Shown: positions 35,481 through 48,173, counted from the first letter of the stretch. The stretch is 64,000 nt of DNA from Vespula vulgaris (GCF_905475345.1 NC_066586.1:18566812-18630811), one strand, 5' to 3'. The notes: generated by a model not told the origin, from the sequence alone. Numbers and translations are program-made.

Positions 35481-36595
35481 ATCTCTCTCTCTCTCTCTCT
35501 CTTTTTCTCTCTCTGTACATACATACATAAATATATATATATATATTTTTTTCTCTCTCTCTTTCTCTCTTTCTATCTCTCTTTCTTCGTTCATTTTATC
35601 GGTCTTTACACTCATACATTTATGCATTTCTCAAGTTCCATGAAGCAACGGTCGTAGTTTATGATGTCCCTTTGAGTGGGCGACTTGCTTTTCGCTTTAA
35701 ACGACGGGCCACAAACGACGAAAAGAAGACACGCCGAATGCAGATGTGAAACGTTAAAGTGTCGGAAGCTTTAAACCTTCTTCCATTCCCTTCTTCTCTC
35801 TCTCTCTCTCTCTCTCTTTCCCTTTCAAAGTTACATATAATACAAAGTTGTGTATGTATATACGTATTACTCTGTATGTGTTACTTCACTTTAGGCACTC
35901 GAAAGTAAAGGACGTGATCGCGTAGGGAATGGGTTTAACGAAGATGGTCCTACGAAGTTTTATTATCTTAGAGATATAAGAAAAAAAAAAAAAAAAAAAG
36001 AAAGAAAGAAAAAAGAAAACACATTGGATTTAAGATGATGATTAGATTCTTGATTGAACGATAAATTATTGTGCTATTTTAGTGACGAAGAAATTACTGC
36101 GGGATGTACGTTAACGACATTATTTCTAATTTTTATTATCGTTGTTATTTATTTATTTATTTACTTATTTATTTATCTTTATTTATATCCTTTTGTTTCT
36201 TCTTTTCTCTATCTCTCGTCTCTTCTTTCTCTTTCTCTTCTTCACTTTTATTTTCTTTTTTCTTTTTTCTCTTTCCTTGTTTCTCTTTCCTTTCATCTCC
36301 TTCTTATTATGTTTGTCCTTTTCATTTTCTGAAACGACAAAGAGTGTACAGTGTATTTACACGTTGCTGAGAAGAGAAGTACGCTCGAGAACGGTAGTTT
36401 CATTTTCGTCGCCCAAACTGTAAACTGTAAATAAAAAGGAAGAGTGTTTGTGTCGATGTGTATGTACGTGTGTATGCGTGTATGTAAGAAGGAGAGATTG
36501 TGGTTACAGAGACGGATTAAAGTCGATGTTAAGATCCTGCAGGTGAAGAATAAGACTGAAATACTTTCTCCTAGACTGAAATCTCCTATCTTCTT

Positions 36596-36632
<37 letters not shown>

Positions 36633-37338
36633 GAGGTTTATTTCCGTTAAAATATATGCACCTAACCGAGAGGAGTTTCTTCAAGAAAAAGTAAATTTCA
36701 CGTCTATCGTCTCGTTCATTCTCACGAGTCTGCTGTAAATATTCGAGAGATTTTCTTTTTTATTTTTTCTTTCTCTCTCTGTCTCTGTCTCTCTCTCTCT
36801 CTTTGTTTGTTTCTATCTTTTTTTCTCTTTTCTTTCGTCTCCTTTCTCTCTTCTTTTCTTTTTTAGATCCCTTTTTCCTTTTCAAACGCAAAGCGAGCAT
36901 CCTCTCGTACCAGTTTGTATTTTGAGAAGAATGATTCGAATGTGTCCAATATCCTTTATCCATTATCTACATTATCCTATGGGGAATGTGTTTACAGAGA
37001 ATCTTAATTACGGTGATATCGATTAAGTAAAGCTCTGTCGTGATTAATGGTTAAAAATGTTTGATCAGGAATCGTTTGCAAAGCTCGAAAGTGGTTACTA
37101 TATTTTTCCCTCGGGCTAAAGCGCAGAATTTTCTTCGGAATCGTCGAATAAAGAAATAAAGAGGTAGAGAAAGAGATAGATAGGTAGATACATAGATAGA
37201 TAGGTAGATAGATAGAAAGAGAGAGAGAAATAGAGAGAGAGAGGTAGAGAAATGGAAAAGACGAAGGATACTCCAGATACTGAGTTATGGTATTCTCATG
37301 AGATAGAAAGAGATAGAAAAATAGATAGATAGATAAAT

Positions 37339-37375
<37 letters not shown>

Positions 37376-37486
37376 CTGTACTTAGTCGAAACAGAAATAA
37401 CAGCAATTAAGATCGAGACAAGTACTTAGTCGTATTTGTATGCAAGAAATAACAGGATCCCTAATGAGTAAAATCATTGTCAACAT

Positions 37487-37543
37487 TTTCTTTTCTTTTC
37501 TTTTCTTTTCTTTTCTTTTCTTTTCTTTTCTTTTCTTTTCTTT
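37487..37543 (+). repeat. (CTTTT)n pentanucleotide repeat
   Basis: Eleven nearly perfect TTTTC pentamers. Lys/Arg/Glu frames on the minus strand come from this period. Confidence 0.95.
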
Positions 37544-38224
37544 TTTTATCGGCTGATAATTTATTTCTTGCACATTTGTGTAATTCGTAATCGAACACGA
37601 TGATATTTCTTTCTTTCTTTTTTTTTTTATTTTTCCTTTTTATTTTTAATACTCGTTAAAAATTCTGTAAAAATAGTTGGTTCTTTCTTCTTTCGGATTT
37701 AACGACAACGTTTTAAGATTTGTATCAAATATTTAGATTACAGAGTACGTGAATTTTTCTTTCTCTATTTCTCTATTTCTCTATTTCTCTCTCTTTCCCC
37801 AAAATCTTATAAAAAATTTATTTTTATATCGCACTGCCGCGATTTAATTTCCGTCGACTTTATTTCTCCTATAAAAATCAACTTGTATCGTTATAGAGTT
37901 AAAACAATTATTTTTAAATTAAATTCGTATATCGTGAAAGATTCGAATAATTGATTTAAAATATATCGCGATATTCGTTAAATAAAATATTGTGAGAAAT
38001 TTCGTGGTATTCGAATGTACGAGGACCGGCTCGATAAAAAAGTACGCTACTAACTGTCGGTAATTATTACGTCGCTCGTAATACAGATGGCAGACTAAAT
38101 GGCGCCACTTGGAAAAGACGAATCCTTCTGATTGGTCCTTTCTACGCGCATTCTCCACGCGCAATTATTTCAAACCTGTTTGAAACACAATCCTCTTGTT
38201 GATTACATCCTGTAAATTACGTTT

Positions 38225-38403
38225 CGTGATTTCGCGGCAATGTTTCGTACTTTTCCGGATATAAAAGTGTCATCGCGTTTAAAGAAAGTTCTAATCCAAG
38301 AAAAAATTTATCGAGCTCGAGCGAGATCAGAGATAGAAAACGTCGAAGTGAGTTTGCGAAATTTCACGAATTTTTCATTTCGATCGTATATCAACTTCTA
38401 ACC
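38225..38403 (+). other. Possible promoter with TATA box and short ORF, unassigned
   Basis: A non-repetitive patch contains ggatataaaagtg at about 38268-38280. A 53-codon open frame starts at 38240 (MFRTFPDIKVSSRLKKVL...) and overlaps it. The peptide is not recognised. The TATAAAA word in moderately GC-rich surroundings (cgcggcaatg upstream) suggests a core promoter more than a coding gene, but AT-rich DNA gives such words by chance. Confidence 0.15.
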
Positions 38404-39456
38404 TACTTTCTAGTTATATCGTGCTATTATTATTAAAATTGCGTTTATATCCGATACAATTCCACGTTTGTTCGATCGCCTAATCAAATAGTAATCGCGA
38501 CTATTCCATCGGATTCTCTTGGCGTTTCTTTCTTTGTTTTTCCCTTTCACCTCTCTTCTTTCTTTTCTTTTCTTTTTTTTTCTTTTTCTTTTCGTTAAGC
38601 TCGATACACACATTTCGGTTTTCAATCGCCGTTCCGATTGTTCGGTCACGAACGATCGAAACGTTTTATTTTCTTTCGTCGCAAATGTTAAACGTCATTA
38701 ACGGATTAACACGAATACCTCCACTGTAAATTACATCTGATTTACCGTAACTGGGGGATCGAATTAAAAGTGTGTCTCCGTGAATCGGCCATTATCCTTT
38801 TTTTTTTTTAATAGCGATTTTTTTTCTCCTTTTTCCTTCTTTTTTTCCTTCCGTCTTTTTTCTTTTCTGTTATCAGAGATAGAGGATACGTTTCGGATTA
38901 CCCAGAACGATCGATGAAAATAAAAAGAGGAAAAAAGATCGTATAGCATTGATGCTGAGTTACGAGGGAACGAATATCCGAACGGAAGCTTAGCGGAACA
39001 TTGTGTGTCATTAAATCGCGCGAAACTTTTCGAACAAACGTCGAAATTCGGGGACGAGGAGTTCGTTGCGACGTAATCTGGACTGACTCGTTAGAACTTG
39101 TTCGGAGGTACTGTTTCGTTGTAATTCCCATGTCCGAGTTCGGTTCGGTCATTTTCTCATCTCCCGAATTACGTAACTTCTCCTATGTAGTAGCAGTAAC
39201 GGTAGTTGCTAGGCTATACGCGCAAAATACGCACGGTACGAGATACGTACTATTTTTTCCTTTCTTTTTTTTTTCGGGATAATTTTTCTTCAGATTTAAT
39301 TTCTTCGCGACGATCTCGTTCACGTCGTTATCGAAGAACAAGAAATAACGAAATTAAAAAATAAAAACAATTATTTACTTAAAAAAAAAAAAAAATGGAA
39401 GAAAAACGTACGATCTTGTTGATATCTTTTTTTTTGTTTTTATTGCTATCTTTTTC

Positions 39457-39489
<33 letters not shown>

Positions 39490-39819
39490 TTTTATTTAAA
39501 TAAAATATTTTATGCTCGTTCGTTCATCATCTCTAACTCATCCGTATTTTTCTTCCCTTCTTTCTTTTTCTATAATTTTCTTTTTATTTTTTAATCTGTA
39601 TTTGAATGGAATTGAAGGGAAATAGGATATTACGAGATAAGTTATAGGTAGGTATTATACTTACTTAACAACCACCATCTAGAATATTCATAGATCTCAG
39701 AGTTCGTTCGTTAATCTATCTCGAGCTACTACGGGCTTTTAGAATCGAAATTCGAATAGAAATATATACTTCGGAATGGAAATTATTATTAATTTACTTA
39801 CGAATGACGCGGTTAATTA

Positions 39820-40745
39820 CTTGCCTTGAAAAGACGTGTCATCCATGTCGATGGACGATTGTCGTAGAAATAAAAATATTAACACGTCGATGTAAATATA
39901 ATTTCGGAGTACATCGCGAAGTATATAATATCATCTCATACGGATATACGTAGTTGAAAATTCTTACAATTTACAATACATTTTACCTTCTACGCGAGTC
40001 AAATGAAATATTACATTTATTTTATATTAATAATTTCAACGCGTATTATAAAACGGAGAACGACAGCGAACTTAGTAATGTTATTTCGACGAATACAAAA
40101 TGAAAACTAATGAACGACTTGCGTTGAAAAGATGTATCACCTATATCGGTAGACGATTGTCGTAGAAATAAAAATATAAACACGTCTGTTTAGATCATCG
40201 TCGAAGTATAATTTCGGAGTACATCGCGTTATCGACGTAATATCTCATACGGATATACGTAGTTGAAAATTCTTACAATTTACAATACATTTTACCTTCT
40301 ACGCGAGTCCAATGAAATATCACATTTATTTTATATTAATAATTTCAACGCGTATCGTAAAACGGAGAACGACAACGAACTTAGTAATGTTATTTCGACG
40401 TAGTACAAAATAAAAACAAGTAATTAATCATTTGCGCTGAAAAGACGTATCACTTATGTTTGTAAACGATTGTCGTAGAAATAAAAATATAAACACGTCG
40501 ACTCCACACATCGACTTAGGTCATCGTCGAAGTACAATCTCAGAGGGTATCGCGTTATCGATGTAATATCTTATAAAGACATACGTAATTGAAAATTCTT
40601 ACAATTCGTAATAAATCATCTTCTACGCGAGTCAAATCAAACATTACATTTATTTTATATTAATAATTTCAATCCGTATTGTAAAACTGAGAGCGACAGC
40701 GATCTTAGTGATATTATTTCGACGAGTACAAAATGAAAACTATTA
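39820..40745 (+). repeat. Three-copy tandem repeat, unit about 300 bp
   Basis: Copies start at the word gaaaaga(c/t)gt at 39828, 40126 and 40439 (periods 298 and 313). They share long blocks: cgattgtcgtagaaataaaa, cacgtc, atttcggagtacatcgcg, catacggatatacgtagttg, aaaattcttacaatttacaa, ttctacgcgagtc and ttttatattaataatttcaa. Copies 1 and 2 are closest and copy 3 is more diverged. No open frame is shared, so it is a satellite-like non-coding array. Confidence 0.9.
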
Positions 40746-41176
40746 ATTCAAGTAAGTAATGAAAGTAGTGATTTCGATCGCGATGAGATTGTTTTTTTTT
40801 CCATTTCGGAAACGATATAAAATCATATCTAATGACGAGGAAGAAATTAGAAATGATTGTGATAATGACATTGATCTTATATGTAAGAAATCGATATCTT
40901 TGAATGGCACTGAAAATAAAAACAGAATACAACCTTGTGGTATTACGCATACCAGACTGTTTTGAAATATACTATGATGTAGAAAATCATTGATAAAAAT
41001 AAAATTAGTATTTATATCTGCGGAAAATTCTTCGTGTAAGACTCTACGAATCTTTTCGTTTCAAGTGATGTTTCATGGATATAATAATTGTCAGCGCAAG
41101 TGGTTAAACAACGTAACGTCAAATATCGTTTTAGATTATTTGGTATCGAGATATTGATGTAACAAATTCGGCTCAA

Positions 41177-41194
41177 TCATGCGCGCGCGCATGA
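41177..41194. other. 18-bp palindrome of alternating CG (Z-DNA type)
   Basis: tcatgcgcgcgcgcatga is a perfect palindrome containing five CG/GC steps in a row. This is rare in AT-rich, CpG-poor surroundings. Confidence 0.85.
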
Positions 41195-41206
41195 CAGAAA
41201 GAGAGA

Positions 41207-41243
<37 letters not shown>

Positions 41244-41498
41244 GGAGAGGGAGAGAATATATTGACGCAATTAATCAGTATTGTATCTATAAATTTGATT
41301 GAATCGAATTTGTCCGTGCATGTTTGTGTATAAGAAAAGTAAAAAGGATTTATATATCATATTTTACATACATATATATATATATGTGTATGTGTGTGTG
41401 TATATATATAGAAAATATATATATAGAAAAATATATATAAAATAAATAAACTTTATATAGCGATATATATATATCTAATTAAAGTACAAATACATACA

Positions 41499-41545
<47 letters not shown>

Positions 41546-42724
41546 GTATATTGACCCACACACCACATATATATAAATATGTATATATGTATATATGTAT
41601 ATGTATATATGTATATTTTTCTTTTGCTCTTTTTTTCTCTTTAAACGATTTTGAATACGTATGAAAGAAAACGAAAGAAAAAAAAAAAGAAAAAGGAAAA
41701 GAATAAAAAATAAATAAAAACGAAATAGTCGAATGGTCGATAAACTTTATTAGATTTCTTTTTTTAATCGAGTTTCTAAAACGTTGGCACTTCTGGTAAT
41801 AATTATTCATGGTACCCAAGAGTCGACACACTTATCATCACCTATCTCTGTTGAAAACTCGGCATAGAGCCAAACGGGAGAGTACCTACCTATCTTCGAA
41901 TGAAAAAGAAGAAGCACCCAGGCATCGTTTTATTCGGTCGTTTAGTAGAAAGCGAGAAAGAGCCTGACGTTGATCGAATGCGAATACTGATTTAAAGATT
42001 TGCATGTATAACATATTCGAACTTCTCCTAACTTTCTCGTTTCTTATAGCCTTCATTATAGATGGGATTTTCTTTCCTTCCTTCATTTAAATTTTCAGAT
42101 CAAGAACTTCGGCGTTATCGGACCACATTTTATTTCTTCTGTTTATCTTTTATCATATCTATAATATTTTCGTCGGTTTGTTTAGTTAATTATTGAATAT
42201 CGTCAAAGTTTCGAAGAAAATTGTATTATCCAATAAAAGGATTTTGTTGAATTACATTTTTAATTAAAATTATGCATATTTAAATGTCATATCGTAAATT
42301 AACGATAAACAGAAAGGGTACTCGCAATGATCGATTTTTTTTTAATTTGTCTTTTTTTCTGTTCGTTCTGTTCATTTTTCTTTCTTTCTTTTTTTTTCTG
42401 GAATGAAAATAATTTTTCACTGAAATATCGACGATCACTGGAAACTACTGCAATACTACTGCAACTCCATCGAACAGTTCTTTCTCTTTTTATTTCTATC
42501 TCTCTTTGTAATCAGTGCCACGGATAATACGACGATTTTTGACATTTGCTTGTTGACGCACGTTTATAAAATCGCACGAAAATAAAAGGAGAAAAGAAAG
42601 AAGAAGAAAAAAAACAATTTTCAGCAGCTACAATCGCGTTTCGTGGGAGATCTCATCTTTATTGGCTTCCTACATTTTCTTTTTCTCATCTTCTTTTTTT
42701 CTTTTCTTTTCTTTTCTTTTCTTT

Positions 42725-43745
42725 CCTCGTAAAACAACTTGTACGAAGTTTCGTAAAATTTATCTTTCGTTGAATGCGCGTGCGTTTTAAAATTTGCAAG
42801 GAACAGCTAAGGATTATTAAATTCATTAAATTTTTATTGACACTAAGAACGTGGAAGTATGTAAATTTTTCGAAAGAGCAGAATGATATTTTCCTTTTTG
42901 TTTCTCGCGAAACAATTTCTACTAAGATTTTTAAAATGTATCCTTCGTTGAGTAACGATGAGCGTTCGTTAAAAATTTTCTCTGCGCGAATAATGCTTTT
43001 CAGTATATTCATTAAATTTCTGCCGACAGACGTTTGCATAAAAGTATGTGAATTTGCGATGGAACGAAAAGATTTCTCTCTCTCTCTCTTTTTATTTCTT
43101 CTTCTTTTTTTTCCTTTCTCGAAAACAATCTGCACTCAGTTTCTTATGATTTCTCCTTCGTCGAGTAAAACGATAAACGTTCGTTTAAAATTTTCACTAC
43201 GCCAAATAATGCTCATTAAACTCGTTGAAATTTCTGCTGACCCAGACGCAACACAAAAAAATATGTGTATGAATTTGCGAAGGAACTGAATGATATATAT
43301 ATTTTTTTTATTTATTTTTCTTTATCTTTTTTTGTCGCTCGTATAAAAAAAAGCTTTTATTCGGTTTCTTAAAATTTATCTTTCGTTGAATGCGCGTTCG
43401 TTAAAAATTTGCCATAACCAACTACAAATCTCATTAAACTCGTGAAATCTTTCTTGATGGAAGAAACAACGTTGAAATATTTGATTACATGTATATATAA
43501 ATACATGAAGAGTGGAAGAAAACGGTTTTTATTTATTATATTTCATTCTTTTTTTTTCTCTCTTATTTTTTTTATAGCAAAACAATTTTCACTGAGTAAC
43601 TTAAAACGTATCCATCGTTGAGTAATGATGTGAACGTTCGTTAAATATTTGCAATATACAAATAAGGCTTATTAAACTCATTTAAATTTCTGTTGACACG
43701 CGCAACGGGCGAATACATGAATTTGTGAAGGAACTTGGAATGTTT
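42725..43745 (+). repeat. Diverged tandem array, five copies, unit about 180-240 bp
   Basis: Units begin near 42730, 42908, 43119, 43339 and 43577. Each has a-aacaa-tt-tact or a similar start, then (a/g)tttcttaaaat/tatcc-tcgttgagtaa(c/t)gat, gcgttcgttaaaaattt, aataatgctcattaaactc, ttaaatttctgttgacac and tgaatttgcga(a/t)ggaac. T-rich spacers of varying length lie between copies. The two opposing open frames across it are chance products of the repeat. Confidence 0.7.
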
Positions 43746-43794
43746 TTTTCTTTCTTAATTTTTTCTCTAATAAGAAAACTTCGACAATTTTCCT

Positions 43795-43927
43795 AAGAGA
43801 GAAGAAGAGAGAGAGAAAGAAAGAGAGAAAGAGAAGGAAAGAAAGAGAGAGAGAAGAAGAGAGGGAGAAAGAAAGAGAGAAAGAGAGATACAGGGAGAGA
43901 GAAAGAGAAGGAAAGAAAGAGAGAGAG

Positions 43928-43962
<35 letters not shown>

Positions 43963-43968
43963 GAGAGA

Positions 43969-44002
<34 letters not shown>

Positions 44003-44400
44003 AGAGAAGAGAGAAAGAGAGAGAGAGAGAAGAGAAGAGAGGGAGAAAGAGAGAGAGAGAGAGAGGGAGAGAAGAGAGAGAGAGAGAGAGAGAGAAGAGA
44101 AGAGAGAAAGAGAGAGAGAGAGAAGAGAAGAGAGGGAGAAAGAGAGAGAGAGAGAGAGAGGGAGAAAAGAGAGAAGAAAGAAAAAAGAGAGAGACAAAAA
44201 GAGAGGGGTGAAGAAAGAGAGAGAGAAAGAGAGAAAGAGAGAAAGAATAGGGATAGAGAGAGAGAGAAAGAGAGAAAGAATAGGGATAGAAAGAGAGCGC
44301 GAGAGAGAGAGAAAGAAAGAGAGAAAAGGACGGAGAGAAAAAGAGAAAGAGAGAAAGAAGAAGAGAGAGGGAGAGAGAGAGAGAGAGAGAGAAATGGTTG
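43795..44400 (+). repeat. 600-bp homopurine (GA-rich) block with higher-order repeats
   Basis: The plus strand is almost only A and G for about 600 bases, with a handful of pyrimidines. Within it, a segment near 43985-44085 is repeated almost exactly at about 44085-44185, and a unit of about 40 bases containing gaatagggatagag is duplicated at 44245-44295. The long Ser/Leu frames on the minus strand are translations of this tract. Confidence 0.9.
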
Positions 44401-44585
44401 TGCAGGTGTACGAGAGGGAAAGGGAAAGGAGGCCGCGAAAGGGACACGGGGGTGAGTCGACGGTAGTGGGGAAAAGGGAGGAGGGAAGGTTTCCGGGGTG
44501 GTAAAGGGGCGATTCCGTGCCAGTCGGCGGTCCGAAGCCGCTCGGTACGGGCGTCATATTCGCGCGATCCCGCGATGCTTATTCC
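44400..44585 (+). promoter_or_regulatory. GC- and CpG-rich patch, candidate promoter or 5' UTR
   Basis: The GC-rich block directly follows the homopurine tract: ggccgcgaaagggac, gtgccagtcggcggtccg, gccgctcggtacgggcg and cgcgcgatcccgcg. It has a consensus donor gtgagt at 44452-44457 and a G-quadruplex motif at 44468-44498. It lies 5 kb upstream of the candidate dlg1 first coding exon on the same strand, so an untranslated first exon of dlg1 is plausible. No RNA evidence is available here. Confidence 0.3.
44468..44498 (+). other. Putative G-quadruplex motif
   Basis: Four G runs with loops AAAA, AGGA and a nine-base loop (GGGG, GGG, GGG, GGGG), inside the GC-rich patch. The last loop exceeds the usual seven-base limit, so this is a relaxed match. 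Confidence 0.5.
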
Positions 44586-45375
44586 TTATCTTTTATATCT
44601 ACGATATCTACAAGGAATATGAAGGAAGAAGAAATAATAACAACGATAGCAACAAATCATTAGTATTTATTTATTTATTTTTTTTTAAGAAGGAAATTGC
44701 CATAATCGCGAACGAAAGGTTTTCTTATCTCTGATGTAAAGTTTGTCCATTGATTTTATTTCGAGGTTTATTCGAACGGGGATGTTAAGTTTTCTCTTTT
44801 CTCGAAATTTTTTGTCGCGTCCCTTTTTCGAGTTAAAATTTTACGTAACGTGGAGGGCCAGAATGAAGGACGTGAAGAATATTCGAGATAATGAAGAATT
44901 ATAGTGTCAAAGAGAGAGAGAGAGAGAGAAAGAAAAGATAGAAAAAGAGATTATAATGTTACTCGAGTAATAGTAATAACAGTAAAATAAAGAAAGAAAG
45001 AAAGAAAGAAAGAACGAAAGAAAAATTTCGACGTGAAATTGTTTCTTTACAGTTGATCGTGCGTGTTAGTTATATCGAAGTGTATCGAGAACGATGTGTA
45101 TCGACTCGTCGATACGCTTTCGAAAAGTTTGAGGAAGAAAGTGACCAACTTCGTTGTCGTTGTCGTTGTCGTTGTCGTCTTGCGTGGTAAAATAGAGAGG
45201 GTTGTAAGGGCGCGAGTATGATGGGGAATGAGAAAGGGAAGGAAGGTGATATCCTACATTAAACGCTTTTAATCATTAACTTCGTCGGGTTGAGAGCTAA
45301 AAGCTCCCACCAGGAATTACGGTATAAAATAGTAGTTTCCCTGAAAAGCTGAATTCGAGTTCCTAGAGAAAGAGG

Positions 45376-45411
<36 letters not shown>

Positions 45412-47126
45412 AGATAAATAGAATACCTCGATACGTGCTCCACACGATGAACCACGAAGCTTTTCGCGTGAAAAGTTCTTTCTCTTGTAGTGATATCACG
45501 AATATATATATATGTATATATTATATATATATTATATATATTATATATATATTATATATGTATTCTATTTATATTATGCTTGTGTGTGTGTGTGTATTAT
45601 GTAACGCGAGACGGATAATAATTAACGGACTTTCGAATAATTAGGGAAAATTTTAAAGCCCTTCTAACGTTTAATAATTATTCCACCGAGCTTACTCTCT
45701 AATTACTTACTTAACTCGCAATTATAATTTCTCTTGAAATGATATTATCGTGAAGCCTATGTATTTCTTGGTCCTTTTCTTGTTCTTACCTTTTTTTTTT
45801 TATTTTCCTTTTCTATTTATTTGTTTTTTTATTTTTGTTGTCTTTTCTCTTTTTCTTTTTCTTTTTTTTTTTTTTTTTTTTTGATACGATCTTCTTCGAT
45901 AGATCAATGTTATTATTTCGGCAAACGAACGATATAACGATCTGTGTATTATTTGGGATAATTAAAATTCATTGATTACCTATGAAATAATGCAGTTAAT
46001 GTGGATGTTTCTCTCTCTTTCTCTATCTATCTCTATCTATCTCTATCTCTATCTCATGAGCCAATTTTCAATACGTCCGACAGAAAATTTATGTAGACAT
46101 GGGAGACCGGGAACGTGTAATTTAAAAATGTTTTCAACGATATTTATATTAACCGAGCAAATTTAACGTATACTTGTACGATCGTTCAACGTGACACGTT
46201 AATAATTAATTCTTTTTATATTTTCTTTATTTTAATATATACATATATATATATATATATTTTTTTTTTAACTGAACTTTTAAATTCGAACGATATTATA
46301 TCGAAGTATCTGATCTCTTATGGACCAATCTTCTATTTCTTTTTTTATACGTTATATCTATACGCACATAAATCAGATATATTTTCAAATTAGATTAAAA
46401 ATACTTAAAAATGAATATTAAAAAAAAAAAAAACAAAAAAGAAAAGAAATACTAAGAAAAAGAACATTTATGAGGATAAAGAGAAAGAAGAAGAAGAAGA
46501 AAAGAAAACATTTTTTTAATCCATAAATTGATCAACATAACTTTAATATTTAATATCGTATAAATAGGTAACGATAGAGCAATAGACAGAATGGTGCCGA
46601 TGTATTTTACGTACGTACAAATTGTAATAATAATTTTAATGAGAACGAACACTTCCTCCTATGTAATTACGTATGATTTTCTTCGAATCGTGAATGAACG
46701 GGATCCCTTATGATCGTACGCATTTCGCTTCATTCGTAACGACGACGAAAACGACGACTTCGACGACAATCATTAACGACGTTCATTATATTATATATAT
46801 ATTATATATATATATATGTATTTGTGTGTATGTATGTGTGAATGTAAATATACATATACATATATATATATATATATATAATACTAGTTTCCAAAACGAT
46901 GTTGATCGTTCGTTGGTTATTAATCGACTTGTTAGTCGTAATTAATGCAAACGATTAAATACCGTATCCTTCTTTTTCTATTTCTGACTCACTTACTCAC
47001 TCGATCGTTCTTTCTCTTTCTCTTTCTCTTTAGTTCCATCGACTTTTGTATGTAGGATGAAAAACGAATCGTTTCGTTAGCCCGTAAATTCGCTGATCGA
47101 AGCTCGATCGAGATAACGCGAGTCTC

Positions 47127-47133
47127 GTTCGTT

Positions 47134-47164
<31 letters not shown>

Positions 47165-47231
47165 TCGTTCGTTCGTTCGTTCGTTCGTTCGTTCGTTCGT
47201 TCGTTCGTTCGTTCGTTCGTTCGTTCGTTCG
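47127..47231 (+). repeat. (TTCG)n tetranucleotide repeat, about 26 copies
   Basis: A nearly perfect TTCG array with one CTCG variant near the left end. Each unit holds a CpG, so over 25 CpG sites are packed in 105 bases. The minus-strand NERT-repeat frame is an artefact. Confidence 0.97.
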
Positions 47232-47360
47232 AAAATTCGAAAATTCGAGTTACGGAGAGGGAACGCTGACGTTTTAAAAAGCTACCACACGTCCCTTGAA
47301 AATCCATTGATAAGCGCGTGCAAATCGATCGCGTGCCAAGTGCAGCTTCGACGGCCACGT

Positions 47361-47361
47361 G

Positions 47362-47399
<38 letters not shown>

Positions 47400-47430
47400 T
47401 TACTACTACACTACTATACTATTACTACTC
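47361..47430 (+). repeat. (TAC)n microsatellite
   Basis: About fourteen TAC triplets, then TAT/TAC variants up to a CT run. Confidence 0.95.
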
Positions 47431-48128
47431 TCTCTCTCTCTGTCTCTTTCTATTTCTATCTGTTACTCTCTTATTCTCTCTTTCTCTCTTATTCTCTACA
47501 TCTGGTACTATGCTAGGGTTTTTCTGTTGGCCCTGTATTCGTTTCTCACACGAACGTGTTACGTTCATTTCCGAAATAAAAAATTCTTTTTTATTTTTTA
47601 AGATTCTTTTTTAAAAATTCTTTCAGTTACGAGTTCTTCGCGTAGAGCCCAGATATCGATGTTAATTATATTACAAATTTTCTTCGTTTTCTTTTCCTTT
47701 TTTCTTTAACCAACGAAATAGAACGAAATAATGAGAAATATTTTAATAAGTCTTGATAAAATTGACTTTGTAGATAAGTAGATATAATATGTATATATAT
47801 TTATATATGTGTATATATACACACACACATATATATATATGTATGTATATATTACATATTCAATAAGCATCGACAAGAGGAATATCGTGCGATTTTAATA
47901 AAACGAAGGAAGACTTTGTGATGGTGGTTGTGTTGGTGATCATCGTCCTCGGAGAGACAAACAATATTTCACTTTCTTATTTCTTACGTAATAATCAAAT
48001 CGAGTGGATAAAGCGATCGATCAAATTTCAACGTTATCTCTGTGATCGAACTATTTATTTCTGTCAAAGATCAGATCTTTCTGGACTATAAAAGGAAGAG
48101 AGAGATAGAAAGCTATATATATATATAT

Positions 48129-48131
<3 letters not shown>

Positions 48132-48173
<42 letters not shown>

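Larger units (their letters stand above)
32998..37990. other. Gene-free stretch upstream of transporter B
   Basis: The first few hundred bases from 32998 to the right are the presumed promoter region of the minus-strand transporter. No clear TATA box was seen. The rest holds TTC, GTC and GA arrays, the tandem duplication at 34.9-35.5 kb, CT tracts at 35.5, 35.8, 36.6 and 36.8 kb, GATA-rich DNA at 37.16-37.35 kb and the pentamer array at 37.49 kb. No exons were recognised. Confidence 0.55.
37991..42700. other. Gene-free stretch around the 300-bp tandem repeat
   Basis: Besides the array at 39.8-40.7 kb, it holds moderately complex DNA at 38.0-38.4 and 39.0-39.25 kb, the CG-alternating palindrome at 41177-41194, a GA tract at 41.2 kb and dense TA/GTAT runs at 41.37-41.61 kb. 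No exon was recognised. Confidence 0.5.

Noticed and set aside
42686..43289. Opposing frames of 149 and 171 codons
   Set aside because: Both lie over the diverged non-coding tandem array. Each repeat copy gives a different peptide and the frame is not preserved across copies.
43767..44557. Two long minus-strand frames (226 and 254 codons) rich in Ser, Leu and Phe
   Set aside because: They are translations of the GA/CT homopurine block in two frames, with no splice structure or domain.
47077..47358. NERT-repeat protein on the minus strand, reminiscent of a tetrapeptide-repeat protein
   Set aside because: It is a direct translation of the (TTCG)n microsatellite. A tetranucleotide cycles through all three frames and yields the same pattern in each.
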